A DNA stretch of 43,952 nucleotides from Sphingobacteriales bacterium (GTDB lineage: Bacteria > Bacteroidota > Bacteroidia > Sphingobacteriales > Sphingobacteriaceae): positions 1 to 43,952 of the forward strand of contig JAQBOG010000040.1 in the NCBI GenBank assembly GCA_028288165.1, given 5' to 3'. Position 1 is the first letter of the stretch. The number at the start of each line of letters is the position of its first letter. Below the pieces are notes generated by a model, which saw only the letters and a list, made by a program, of their open reading frames with translations, searched no databases and was not told the DNA's origin. Shown one piece after another: positions 27,951-37,136 of this stretch. Made by a program: the position numbers and the translations under genes.

Positions 27951-30260
27951 TTAAAAGCCAGATTCTACAGGCTTGTCCGCCAGGTTTGAACCCCATTTTT
28001 TATTTGGTTTGTCTCCCATTACAAACTCTAATAAGCCTCCTTTACTAATGTCGCTATGAGTGAGATATGTTTTTGAATAAGCTTTACCGTTTAGCTTTGC
28101 CGATTGGATGTACACATTTTTAGCTGAAGGATTTTTAGCTGTAATAGTGAAGGTTTTACCACCAGACAACTTCATGCTAGATTTGGTTAAAGCCGGAGAT
28201 CCGATAATATATACGCCGCTTGCTGGATTTACGGGATATAAGCCCATGGCGCTAAACACAAACCATGAAGACATTTCCCCACAATCTTCATTACCTGCAT
28301 AGCCAGAAGATGTACTGGTATATAAATCATTAATTACTTTAGCTACATAATACTGAGTTTTCCAGGGTTGTCCTGCATAATTGTATAAGTAAGCCGCATG
28401 ATGGCTTGGTTCATTACCATGTGCATATTGCCCAATAAAACCAGAAGCATTTCCATTTACCTCGCCGGTTAAATCTTTAAGATTAAAGAATGTATCCAGT
28501 TTTTCTGTAAACTTTTCATCTCCTCCGCAAAGCGATATTAAGCCTTTAACATCATGCGGTACATACCAAAAATATTGCCATGCATTACCTTCTGTAAACG
28601 GATGCCCACCGTTAGAACCGTATTGAAGAGGATTAAAAGGTTCGATCCATTTTCCTTTATCATCTTTTGCTCTGAAAAATCCAGATTTGCTATCGTATAA
28701 GTTTTTAAAATACTGCGACCGTTGAATAAAGCGGTTGTAATCTTCTGTTTTACCTAATTTTTTAGCGAGCTGTGCTACACACCAATCGTCAAAAGCCATC
28801 TCCAATGTAATTGAAACCGACTGTGTTTGCAGATTTTCTGGCATGTATTTATATTGTTCCCAAATATTAAATGGTGAATTTGTATGCGACCGTAATGACG
28901 ATTGCTTAACAGCTTCATAGGCTTTATCGGTATCAATACCTTTAATTCCTTTAAATATAGCATCAACTAATACCGGGATGGAGTGATTACCAATCATGCA
29001 ATAATTCTCCTGCCCCCAAAGCTGCCAAATGGGTAAATATCCATAGCTATCATACTGCTGCACCATACTGTTTACAAAGTCTGCAGTACGCTCTGGCTGT
29101 ACCAGTGTATATAATGGATGTGCCGCCCGGTAAGTATCCCACAAAGAAAAAGTAGAATAAAAAGTACCTTTACTTAGATTCCGGGTTGTAAAATCTGCTC
29201 CATTGTAATCTCCGTTTAGGTCAGACGTGGAATTTGGCTGAAGAAAGGAATGATAAAGGCTGCTGTAAAAAATCTTCATTTTTTCGGGTGACCCTTCAAC
29301 CTTAATCTTGCTTAGTTCTTTTTCCCAGCTGTTTTCAGCGGCTAAAACTGTTTTATCAAAACCCCAGTCTTTAATTTCTTCGTCCAGATTGTTTTTAGCG
29401 TTTGCAATACTTACCGGTGAAATACCAATTTTAACCAGCAAAGGCTGTCCATCTTTAGAATTAAAATCAAAAACAGCCCGTAAATTACTTCCATTGATCA
29501 ACGTTGTATTATCAAACGAACTACCTCCATCTACCATAACCTGGTGAATAATTGGTTTTGAAAATTCAAGGTGAAAATAAATTTTCCGCATTTTAGCCCA
29601 ACCCGTAATCACCCGATAACCTTCTACGGTATGGTCATTTATCATTTTGATTTGCGATTGAATAACGCGGGTTGACCAACTTCCTTTATTAAGTGAATGA
29701 TTTAAATCTATCACCAAATGAGATTGGCTTTCTTTCGGATAAGTGTAACGGTGAAACCCGGAATGCGTGGTGGCGGTAAGCTCGGCGTTTATATCATAAT
29801 CTAATAATTTAACCTGATAATATCCTGGTCTGGCAGATTCTTGATCATGTGAGAAACGAGAACTATAGCCACTATTGGGTTTTGAAGGATCACCTGCTAC
29901 CGTATTTATTTTACCAGTGGTTGGCATTACTAAAATATCGAAAAGCTCGGCAACACCTGTTCCGCTAAGGTGAGTATGGCTAAAGCCAGCAATAGTTTTA
30001 TCGTTGTAATCATAACCCGAAGCTGAACCCCAGTCTGGCGCATCCTTTGTGTCGGGACTTAATTGCACCATACCGAAAGGCACAGTAGCTCCTGGAAAAT
30101 TATTGCCAGATAAACTAGAACCATTAACTGCCCCAGTACCTATAAAAGGATTTACATACGTACATAGTTTAGGTGTATTATCTTGTGCATAAAGAGGTGC
30201 GGTGAAAAGAACTATACTGCCAAGTAGGAATTGCAACCCAATTTTAATGTTGTATTTCAT
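27951..30260 (-). CDS. GH92 alpha-mannosidase, exported
   Basis: This 769-residue enzyme belongs to the calcium-dependent inverting exo-alpha-mannosidases. It has a signal peptide (1-26, ending LYAQ), the N-terminal GH92 start YVNPFIGTG, FPGATVPFGMVQLSPDT, AGFSHTHLSGTG, LWDTYRAAHPLY, TEGNAWQY with candidate acid Glu557, HGNEPSHH, and the acidic loop GNEDCG (about 656-661). The mannose linkage cannot be read safely. In N-glycan loci GH92 genes come with endoglycosidases and beta-hexosaminidases, which are absent here, so it may instead remove mannose caps on fucose side chains. It starts one base before the stop codon of the GH-D gene, so translation is almost certainly coupled. Confidence 0.93.
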   Translation of the reverse strand: MKYNIKIGLQFLLGSIVLFTAPLYAQDNTPKLCTYVNPFIGTGAVNGSSLSGNNFPGATVPFGMVQLSPDTKDAPDWGSASGYDYNDKTIAGFSHTHLSGTGVAELFDILVMPTTGKINTVAGDPSKPNSGYSSRFSHDQESARPGYYQVKLLDYDINAELTATTHSGFHRYTYPKESQSHLVIDLNHSLNKGSWSTRVIQSQIKMINDHTVEGYRVITGWAKMRKIYFHLEFSKPIIHQVMVDGGSSFDNTTLINGSNLRAVFDFNSKDGQPLLVKIGISPVSIANAKNNLDEEIKDWGFDKTVLAAENSWEKELSKIKVEGSPEKMKIFYSSLYHSFLQPNSTSDLNGDYNGADFTTRNLSKGTFYSTFSLWDTYRAAHPLYTLVQPERTADFVNSMVQQYDSYGYLPIWQLWGQENYCMIGNHSIPVLVDAIFKGIKGIDTDKAYEAVKQSSLRSHTNSPFNIWEQYKYMPENLQTQSVSITLEMAFDDWCVAQLAKKLGKTEDYNRFIQRSQYFKNLYDSKSGFFRAKDDKGKWIEPFNPLQYGSNGGHPFTEGNAWQYFWYVPHDVKGLISLCGGDEKFTEKLDTFFNLKDLTGEVNGNASGFIGQYAHGNEPSHHAAYLYNYAGQPWKTQYYVAKVINDLYTSTSSGYAGNEDCGEMSSWFVFSAMGLYPVNPASGVYIIGSPALTKSSMKLSGGKTFTITAKNPSAKNVYIQSAKLNGKAYSKTYLTHSDISKGGLLEFVMGDKPNKKWGSNLADKPVESGF

Positions 30261-30261
30261 G

Positions 30262-32286
30262 TTATTTTGTAATTTTTAGAATAAGGGCATTTCCGCCGGC
30301 TACATTTAAAATGCTTTTGTTGTTAAATGAATTAATATTACCATTAATTAAATCTTCCGCTTTAAAATCTCCATCAACAGGTAAATCAAGCCTATTTAGG
30401 TTTATTTTATAAGTTTTGGAGGCATTCTCATAATTAAAAATTGCAAGCCAAATATTATTACCGCTTTTTTTAATAAACATTTCGGAGGCTAACTTACCTC
30501 TGTCTCCCTCTATGGGTCTAAAAGCTTTTCCATCCTTTATTACTTCTAAAATCTTTGGATTTTGATAAAGCCGCATTGCCCTTTCTTTCCATTGCCCATC
30601 AACAGAAAAATCATCTCCGGTGATCATAGTTCCGGTGATAACTGCGGATATCATTCTTGCTCTATTTGCACCTTCAGTTTCAGTAGCCAGAACAACATGA
30701 TCTGCATCTAAATAATCATATAAATACGTTTGCCACCAGCCATTACTTACACTATTTAAAGTATATTCTGTGTCTTTAATAGATTTAAATGCATCGCAGG
30801 CAATGCGCCGGGAATGAATATATCTTCCCGAAGCCAGGCTTGGAGAAATGGCAGCATATACCAACATTTTACTATCTAATTGTTTTATAAGATACTCCAT
30901 GCCCAATTTATAGGCTTGCATACCGGTAGTAATTTTAGGATTATAAAAATGATCAGATTCTACGGCTGCATGACCAAGGAAATCAATTTTTATCATTTCG
31001 AATCCACAGTCTTTTAGTTTACCAATTACCAGGGCAATTCGTTTCTGTGTGCCGGGATGTGTGGGGTCCAGTGCTCTTGCTCCATCAAAATCATGAAAGC
31101 CAGAGCCAATTTTTGTCCACATTTCGCCATACGTATATGATGAGCCTTCTGCTTTTCTGTTGGCACCTGATTTAAAGCCCCAATCGGTAAATGGAGCCCA
31201 GTATACTCCGGGTTTTAATCCCTTCTTTTTAGTATAATCTGCAAAAGCTTTAAGTTCAGAGTAATCTCCTTCCAATCCACCTTTAATCATTTTATCCCAA
31301 TAGGAATCTAAATCGATATAAGCTATTCCTTCGTTTCTAAATGCCTTTAAACTATCCGCAAAAAAATCAACTACTTGGGATGCTTTTTTAAACGAGATTT
31401 TCCCTTGCATAACGCCCCAACTGTTCCATCCAATTGGCGTAGGGTGGTTCCATTTAAAAACTATAGGTGGCTCTACTAATCTATTGGCTTTAGCAAATTC
31501 GTCCATCCCAGTTCTCCAATCCTTAAAAAATCCAAAAAATATTTTTGAAGATTTTATGATTGTGCCACTTATATTTCCATGAGGAATATCGTCTCGGGTT
31601 AAACTTTTTTCTGTGTAACCATTAATTACATCCAATGAAATAACTCCATGGTTATCTTCCGAAGTTTTAATTCCTGTTTTCCAGTTTCCGTGTTCTAGAG
31701 ATCCTGATATGATTCCCTTTCTGGAAATATTATTGTATAAGGCACTTACCTCTGCGCTATAAATTATAGTGTCTGCTTTTAGTATTGGAGTATTATAACT
31801 AATAAAAGTATCGTTATCAAAAGGGACATACAGACTTCTTAATTCTTCTTTTTCTACCTTATTTGCAATTACAATTTCTCCCTGAATAGGCATTATTTGG
31901 TTGGATGATAATGCCTGTCCAGACAACTCTAATTCGCACATAAAATAGGACCTGTTTGAATAAGTATAGAATACTTGTTTCAGATCTGGAAGGCCCTTCG
32001 CTTTTAAAAAAATAGTATACTTTACACCCGTACCAAAGCCGTCTTTAAAGTTTATTTTAGAATAGGTATTTTGATTATAATCTTTTGAACTAATTAATTT
32101 ATCATGATTTTTTATGGTAGAAAAACCGCTTTTAAGAATGAGCACAGAGTTTTGAAATACGCTAAATGTGCCCGAAGGAAGATTATAAACTATTTTGCCT
32201 GATTTACCATAAGGTATATCTAGAGCTGACACCTTTACTGAAAGAATTAAAGTAAAAGCCAAAAAAAATAAAATTTTCAATTTCAT
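30262..32286 (-). CDS. Clan GH-D glycosidase (alpha-galactosidase-like), compact paralogue
   Basis: This 674-residue exported enzyme is the compact relative of the 1033-residue protein at 10729-13830. The signal peptide (1-22, ending VSALD) leads straight into the beta-sandwich (about 25-275) and TIM barrel; no CBM and no type IX tail are present, so it is probably periplasmic. Motifs: PIGWNSWG (284-291), AYIDLDSYW, GVYWAPF, the candidate nucleophile Asp435 in MIKIDFLGH, and the candidate acid/base Asp498 in RRIACDAF. Alignable blocks such as ARALDPTHPGT and GWWQTY are shared with the large paralogue. It is the first glycosidase after the lipoprotein genes, one base before GH92. Exact family and substrate are unassigned; alpha-galactoside is the best guess. 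Confidence 0.8.
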   Translation of the reverse strand: MKLKILFFLAFTLILSVKVSALDIPYGKSGKIVYNLPSGTFSVFQNSVLILKSGFSTIKNHDKLISSKDYNQNTYSKINFKDGFGTGVKYTIFLKAKGLPDLKQVFYTYSNRSYFMCELELSGQALSSNQIMPIQGEIVIANKVEKEELRSLYVPFDNDTFISYNTPILKADTIIYSAEVSALYNNISRKGIISGSLEHGNWKTGIKTSEDNHGVISLDVINGYTEKSLTRDDIPHGNISGTIIKSSKIFFGFFKDWRTGMDEFAKANRLVEPPIVFKWNHPTPIGWNSWGVMQGKISFKKASQVVDFFADSLKAFRNEGIAYIDLDSYWDKMIKGGLEGDYSELKAFADYTKKKGLKPGVYWAPFTDWGFKSGANRKAEGSSYTYGEMWTKIGSGFHDFDGARALDPTHPGTQKRIALVIGKLKDCGFEMIKIDFLGHAAVESDHFYNPKITTGMQAYKLGMEYLIKQLDSKMLVYAAISPSLASGRYIHSRRIACDAFKSIKDTEYTLNSVSNGWWQTYLYDYLDADHVVLATETEGANRARMISAVITGTMITGDDFSVDGQWKERAMRLYQNPKILEVIKDGKAFRPIEGDRGKLASEMFIKKSGNNIWLAIFNYENASKTYKINLNRLDLPVDGDFKAEDLINGNINSFNNKSILNVAGGNALILKITK

Positions 32287-32345
32287 TATATAGATGATAT
32301 CAATGTTGTGGCCTGAGTGTGACCTAAAAAAGAGTGATTAGATTT

Positions 32346-32524
32346 CTATAGATTTTTATACGTCCATGTTTTGAAACTTAGCTGGTTGTGCGTTAGGGAG
32401 GGACAGCCCGAAAAAATCTGGGGAATTTATTAGTGGCAACCGAAAAGTTGTCATTAGGATTGAAGTAAAAATCCTTTTTGCCCTTGCAAAAAGATTGTAG
32501 CGAAAAGCCAGCCCGAACGCCCAA
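32346..32524 (+). repeat. Composite dispersed repeat, copy 2 (with ~60-bp insert)
   Basis: The left module (ending TGCGTTAGGGA at 32399) and the right module (from TTGAAG at 32460, with CTTTTTGC-CCTT-GCAAAAAG and a CCCGAACGCCC tail) match copy 1. Between them lie about 60 extra bases with their own hairpin (GGCAAC / GTTGTC). It fills much of the 385-base gap between the DUF4998 and GH-D genes. Confidence 0.65.
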
Positions 32525-32615
32525 AGCTAATTTTTTAAGAAATTTAATCGAAATCAATTTTTAATATACTGAAAGTGATTTCAAAAAGTATGTTTCACCA
32601 TAAATCTCTTTATAA

Positions 32616-32655
32616 TTGAATTGCCTTATCTATAATTATAGATAAAGCAATTCAA
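32616..32655 (-). terminator. 40-bp palindrome after the right DUF4998 gene
   Basis: Two 20-base arms meet without a loop, with a single imperfect position that becomes a G-U pair in the minus-strand RNA. It begins 17 bases after the DUF4998 stop codon. No T run follows on the minus strand, so a classic terminator is unlikely. It may protect the upstream susC-susD-lipoprotein message from decay or attenuate read-through into the glycosidase genes, matching the hairpin at 2022-2072 in the left module. Confidence 0.6.
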
Positions 32656-32671
32656 TAGAAATGAAGGATGT

Positions 32672-33904
32672 TTATTGTTTATTCCAAAAAGTTAGCTCAC
32701 TCAGATTGCTGGTATTACCATTATTTACTGTGTGAATTACCCTTATTCTGATATACCTTATAGGTGGCGCATTGTTTAAAAGATCAAATTTCATGGCGTT
32801 TGATCCATCATCTGTACGAATAACATCTTTTAATAATGTCCAGCCTTTAGCAGTCATTTCATTTTTCCATCCAGAGTTATCAGCTCTTAAAGCGGTGGAA
32901 GCATTGGTTAAATCTGCAATTCCCCATACCTCAAACCTATCCGGATTACCGCAGCAATTCCTCCCTGTTTCTTCCATTTGAAACAATTTGTTATATACTT
33001 TTCCCATATCAAACGTAAAAACATGAGGCATGTAAGCTCCGTTATCCGTGCTGTGAAAAATATTGGGATAACCCTGAGGACCAACACTACCATCCCAAAG
33101 TTTACTTACTCTGGTATCTGATTGATAAATTCCTATGTCATTTGGAAGATTAACTTCTCTAAAAAGCGCCTTATCACATTGCACAATTGAATAAACTTGA
33201 GGAAAGGTACTGTAATTTGCTACCCAAAAAGTGTCTAATGCACCTGGCTTAGGAACATACGACGACCTGTATTGAATAGCTGACCCAAGTTTATAATTTG
33301 GCAGCGTAATTACAGTGCTATCTGGCCGCATGCTTTTTTCTACACTTACATTAGCCGCATTGGTGTATTTAACCAATGTTGATATATTAAATCCATCAAT
33401 AGTATCTGTTGGAGTAAAATTTAATTTAACAGATCCGTTGCTTTCATTTAACAAATATGGGTTGGTAGCGTTATATGCACGGTTAAGCAAACCATTTTCA
33501 TACAAAGAGCCATACACTTTTATGTTGTTAACTGAAAGTGGCACAGAGTGGTTCCCCTTATCATCAACAGAATATACTGTAAATGAATAAACGTATTCCT
33601 GTAAATTAGGAATTAGAAGTTTTACAGTATCCAACGTGTTGTGAGTTGTAGCATTTACTACTAACGAATCGGCTTTATTATTCCAATAAACCACGTATTT
33701 CTTAACGCTTTGATCTGGACTTGGATTAAATAGAATAGCCGCCCTATTTTTGCCTGATGCGGTAAATACTTTTAAGGCTACACCTGGGTAAACAACCTCT
33801 TTGTCACCAAAAAATGCTCTAAAATCTGTATCTTTCTTATCGCAACCTAATAGCAGTAATCCCAAGGATAAGAACAGGGAAATTTGCAAAATATATCTTT
33901 TCAT
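32672..33904 (-). CDS. DUF4998 lipoprotein with discoidin-like C-terminus, right module
   Basis: This 410-residue lipoprotein is the right-module counterpart of 2144-3358. The lipobox ends at Cys21 (LLLLGCDKKDTD), again with a Lys/Asp-rich tail suggesting surface export. DUF4998 motifs (VYPGVALKVFTASGKNRAAILF, YVVYWNNKADSLVV) occupy the first third. The discoidin-like end carries SKLWDGSVGPQGYPNIFH, FDMGKVYNKLFQME, the conserved adjacent cysteines GRNCC, FEVWGIADLTNAS and IRYIRIRV. The C-terminal half is more alike between the paralogues than the middle section (about 140-230). It follows the DUF4959 gene by 14 bases. It probably binds the imported glycan at the surface; the ligand is not known. 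Confidence 0.8.
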   Translation of the reverse strand: MKRYILQISLFLSLGLLLLGCDKKDTDFRAFFGDKEVVYPGVALKVFTASGKNRAAILFNPSPDQSVKKYVVYWNNKADSLVVNATTHNTLDTVKLLIPNLQEYVYSFTVYSVDDKGNHSVPLSVNNIKVYGSLYENGLLNRAYNATNPYLLNESNGSVKLNFTPTDTIDGFNISTLVKYTNAANVSVEKSMRPDSTVITLPNYKLGSAIQYRSSYVPKPGALDTFWVANYSTFPQVYSIVQCDKALFREVNLPNDIGIYQSDTRVSKLWDGSVGPQGYPNIFHSTDNGAYMPHVFTFDMGKVYNKLFQMEETGRNCCGNPDRFEVWGIADLTNASTALRADNSGWKNEMTAKGWTLLKDVIRTDDGSNAMKFDLLNNAPPIRYIRIRVIHTVNNGNTSNLSELTFWNKQ

Positions 33905-33918
33905 AATACCTTATCTAA

Positions 33919-35163
33919 TTATAATGAGTTGCCATAAACTGAAATTTCCATTGCATGCGCAAATTCTCCACCCGACCATGATTGTGAAACAGAATATCTA
34001 AGAAAGCGTACTTTAGGGCTACTTATCGGGATATTAAAATTAACCCCAGCAGCTACAAAAGCTCTATCTGTAGCATTAGCAGCACCTGCAGCCAAACCAG
34101 ATGGAGGATTAGGAAAATTGTAATTACCTAAATTCACCCAGTCGCCCAGAACTGTACCAACAGCAGCAGTTTTAGGTAATTTAATGTCTTGTGGAGCCGC
34201 TTTATCTGAGCCCCAAAGTGAGAAGACCTTGGCATTACCGTGGCTGTAAGAATATTCGTTAGGTCTGTTCCATAAGATAAAACGGCTCAATTTTGCCGAT
34301 ACCCCCAAACCAAATGTAACCACAGCGGGCATACCTTTCGATGAAGCAACGGTATGCCATCCAGGCTCACCTACATTACCATCCCACAATCTTTCAACCC
34401 CCCAACCGCCATCAGTATAAAGATCACCATCAGATGCCAGCCTGTAATTAAAAAATTTACTCTTATTTAATAACGCTTCTGGTAGTGGCGTTATAGTAAC
34501 TATTGAAGTATCTGAGTTATTACCAAAACGATCTGCTATATATACTCCGAACTTTCTTGGCTTAGGAGCATAACCCCTTACCGAATAATTGATGGTATCG
34601 GTATTGGTATAATGCTGATCTTGAATCTCAAGGTTGCTTGTAGTAGAGTCTAATGCTAATAAAATCATCCCTACTGGTTGCCGGTTTGGGTTTAAAGCGG
34701 CAATGTTTATACCTCCAAAATCTGCAGTAGTTGATACTGTGGGTTTTATTAACTTGTAATAAGGTGTTTCAGGATGAACTTTTACGGTAATAGGATCAGA
34801 CATAACATTTGCCCTGCTTACCGTATACAAAGTAACATCATACTCTTTACTCTCTGCAAAACCATCTACTGTGATAGAATCAGAATAATAGCTTGACTTT
34901 GTTTCTAACAAAACACGGTCTCTAATAGAGTATTTTGCTAGAACATATAGCAAATTTGAAGAGTTCGGAAGTGTATATGTTATGTAAGACCCACCGTTGA
35001 AATTGTCTACTTTAACATTGGTTACCACTTCTGGTTTGCTTGTATCTGATGAGACAGGCAGGTTAAAGCCGTCCGTTTCTTTACAAGCATTTACTAAAAA
35101 CAGAATCATTACTGAAAAGAGCTGTAATAACCTGACTGTTAAATATTTTTTGTTACTTTTCAT
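33919..35163 (-). CDS. DUF4959/DUF5126/DUF5000 lipoprotein, right module
   Basis: This 414-residue lipoprotein parallels 3385-4617. The lipobox is at Cys27 (LFLVNACKETDGF). The DUF4959-like domain (about 28-135) shows DNFNGGSYITYTLP, LYVLAKY and SSYYSDSITVDGF; the DUF5126-like domain (about 135-235) has ADFGGINIAALN and FGVYIADRFGNNSDTS; the DUF5000 domain (about 255-412) has VERLWDGNVGEPGWHT, TFGLGVSAKLSRFIL, VFSLWGS and VRFLRYSVSQSWSGG. The domain order equals that of the left paralogue, so the whole lipoprotein pair was duplicated with susC and susD. It lies 31 bases after susD. Function as a surface glycan binder is inferred from family and context. Confidence 0.82.
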   Translation of the reverse strand: MKSNKKYLTVRLLQLFSVMILFLVNACKETDGFNLPVSSDTSKPEVVTNVKVDNFNGGSYITYTLPNSSNLLYVLAKYSIRDRVLLETKSSYYSDSITVDGFAESKEYDVTLYTVSRANVMSDPITVKVHPETPYYKLIKPTVSTTADFGGINIAALNPNRQPVGMILLALDSTTSNLEIQDQHYTNTDTINYSVRGYAPKPRKFGVYIADRFGNNSDTSIVTITPLPEALLNKSKFFNYRLASDGDLYTDGGWGVERLWDGNVGEPGWHTVASSKGMPAVVTFGLGVSAKLSRFILWNRPNEYSYSHGNAKVFSLWGSDKAAPQDIKLPKTAAVGTVLGDWVNLGNYNFPNPPSGLAAGAANATDRAFVAAGVNFNIPISSPKVRFLRYSVSQSWSGGEFAHAMEISVYGNSL

Positions 35164-35194
35164 AATTTCTTTATTAATTTATTAAAACAAAAAA

Positions 35195-37111
35195 CTACCA
35201 GTATGGATTTTGAACCAAGTTTGGGTTTTGGATCAAATCATCACTCTTTATTGGCCACAAATAATCCTTTTCGCCAAATACTGGCAAGAATTGCGTTTGT
35301 GGACGATAATAGTTTACAGCCTGATCTTGGTAAATACTCCACCCCTGAATAGGCTTACTCAAAACTTCCTGAAGTTCTTTCCAGCGTCTTAAGTCCCAAC
35401 CGCTTTGTGCTTCGAAACACAATTCAATTCTTCGTTCCTGGTGAAGAATTTGGCGAAGGCCTTCTTTGGTATTTGGCTTATTTGGGGTTTTAGAATATGC
35501 TGCCCATGAGGCTTTAATACCTTTCAAACCTGCCCGTGCTCTAACTTGGTCTGCATAGGTAAATATTTCAGTATTAGACGGGCCAGAAAACTCATTTAAA
35601 GCTTCGGCATATGACAAATACAGACTAGCCAGCCTGATAATAGGAAGATGAAAACCTACTTGATTGAACCCATCATCATAAACAGACAGGTAATTCACCA
35701 GCTTTTTAGGCCAATAACCTGTAACATTTAGATTAACAAAATCTTTAGGGCCAGCAAATGCAGCACTTCCACGTGCTTGTACGAAATAAGCATTATCCTG
35801 ATTATAAACATCGTTACCGAACCAAATTCCTCCATCAAAGGCTACATCAGCATAAAACCGAGGCTCTCTGGCAAAATGTGCTTTGATAGTTTCATAGCCT
35901 TCTTTTATATAATATCTGTTTTTAGAATCGCCTGTTTGGATGGTATATCTTCCCGAATAATCCCAGTTTGTATCTTCCGTTATGGGCACTCCATTATCTG
36001 TATAAAATAATTCTTGAGTAGAAATAGGTACCGAGAAGGTGCTTGGATTAGAAAATGCATTGTTTACAGCTTTAGCTGTTAAGCGTGGAGTAGCCTTGCC
36101 CTGGTCACCAAATGTTTGCGCATTAGCCCAAACCATTTCAGGATTCATGTCCCACTTTTCTGTAACTGCATTCTGAATAGATAAAACCGTTTTTAATGAA
36201 TCAGATAGTCTACCAACGTTAGCTGGAAGAACATACTGATAGAGTTTCATTCCGCGTGATTCGCACTCCGTTATGGCCGCTTTACAAGCATCAGCTGCTA
36301 TACTCCATTTTTGTAGATCAACTGAAGTTGAAAAAAGATTAATTCCATCTTTATCTTTAAAATTTGCATAATCTGGATTTCCGTTAAATAATGGACTTGC
36401 CGCAGTTAACAGAATTTCGGCTTTTAAGGATAGTGCAATTGCCTTAGTTGCCCGACCCAATTCTGAAGATTGATTTTGAATAACGCCAGGCAGATCAGGA
36501 GCTGCTTCATCTAATAATGAAACAATATAATTTACCACCTCATCAACCGGTGCCCTCTTTACTCTTACTTCATCAGTAGAACTATTTATAGCTAAGTTTT
36601 CTTTAATTAGTGGAATAGGGCCATACATCCTCATCAGGTAAAAATGATAGTATGCCTTTAGAAATTTCACCTCGGCTATCCATCTTTTCTTTTCAGAATC
36701 TGATAAATCAATAGGTTTATCGATGTTTTCGAGCATAGTGTTGCAAAGGCGAATAGACCTGTACATACTATAACTTCCATTTTGTCCATCCCAAGCATTT
36801 AAACCTGGGTTAGAAGCAGTTTGTTGGCCTCTTAACAAATTAAATCCCGTTGTGTTATAACCTAAATAATTGCTTAAATTATTTGGATAAATAATTTCTG
36901 AGGAAGTTGTAAAGGCTGGGTTAGTTGAAACATCATTTAAACGTTGCGAGTAAGCATAACACGTAAAAAGATAATTTTCGGCCTCATTCCTATTTCTGAA
37001 TGCATATTCTATAGTCCCTACATTGTCGGGCGTTACATCCAGATATTTTTTACAGGATATGCTAGACAGTATAACAACTATCATGCATATGTATTTATAA
37101 TACAATTTCAT
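35195..37111 (-). CDS. SusD-like outer-membrane lipoprotein, right module
   Basis: This 638-residue SusD/RagB protein is the partner of the SusC encoded 25 bases upstream. The lipobox ends at Cys20 (LSSISCKKYLDVTPDN). Core motifs include NEAENYLFTCYAYSQR, SIRLCNTMLENIDKPIDLS, RWIAEVKFLKAYYHFYLMRMYGPIPLI, LTAASPLFNGNPDYA, PIIRLASLYLSYAEALNE, ERRIELCFEAQSGWDLRRW and KDYLWPI, ending NLVQNPYW exactly like the left paralogue. Equal length and dense identity show that the two SusD proteins come from one duplication. Differences cluster around residues 280-300 and 335-350, which could change ligand contacts, but this is inference. Confidence 0.95.
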   Translation of the reverse strand: MKLYYKYICMIVVILSSISCKKYLDVTPDNVGTIEYAFRNRNEAENYLFTCYAYSQRLNDVSTNPAFTTSSEIIYPNNLSNYLGYNTTGFNLLRGQQTASNPGLNAWDGQNGSYSMYRSIRLCNTMLENIDKPIDLSDSEKKRWIAEVKFLKAYYHFYLMRMYGPIPLIKENLAINSSTDEVRVKRAPVDEVVNYIVSLLDEAAPDLPGVIQNQSSELGRATKAIALSLKAEILLTAASPLFNGNPDYANFKDKDGINLFSTSVDLQKWSIAADACKAAITECESRGMKLYQYVLPANVGRLSDSLKTVLSIQNAVTEKWDMNPEMVWANAQTFGDQGKATPRLTAKAVNNAFSNPSTFSVPISTQELFYTDNGVPITEDTNWDYSGRYTIQTGDSKNRYYIKEGYETIKAHFAREPRFYADVAFDGGIWFGNDVYNQDNAYFVQARGSAAFAGPKDFVNLNVTGYWPKKLVNYLSVYDDGFNQVGFHLPIIRLASLYLSYAEALNEFSGPSNTEIFTYADQVRARAGLKGIKASWAAYSKTPNKPNTKEGLRQILHQERRIELCFEAQSGWDLRRWKELQEVLSKPIQGWSIYQDQAVNYYRPQTQFLPVFGEKDYLWPIKSDDLIQNPNLVQNPYW

Positions 37112-37136
37112 ATTTTATATATTGGATAGTTGTGGT

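Noticed and set aside
27951..30260. An N-glycan processing locus, suggested by GH92 with GH95
   Set aside because: There is no endo-beta-N-acetylglucosaminidase, beta-hexosaminidase or sialidase, and four alpha-galactosidase-type enzymes are unusual for N-glycans. It remains a weaker alternative.
21064..32286. A xyloglucan or galactomannan locus
   Set aside because: No endo-glucanase, alpha-xylosidase, beta-galactosidase or beta-mannanase is found in the window.
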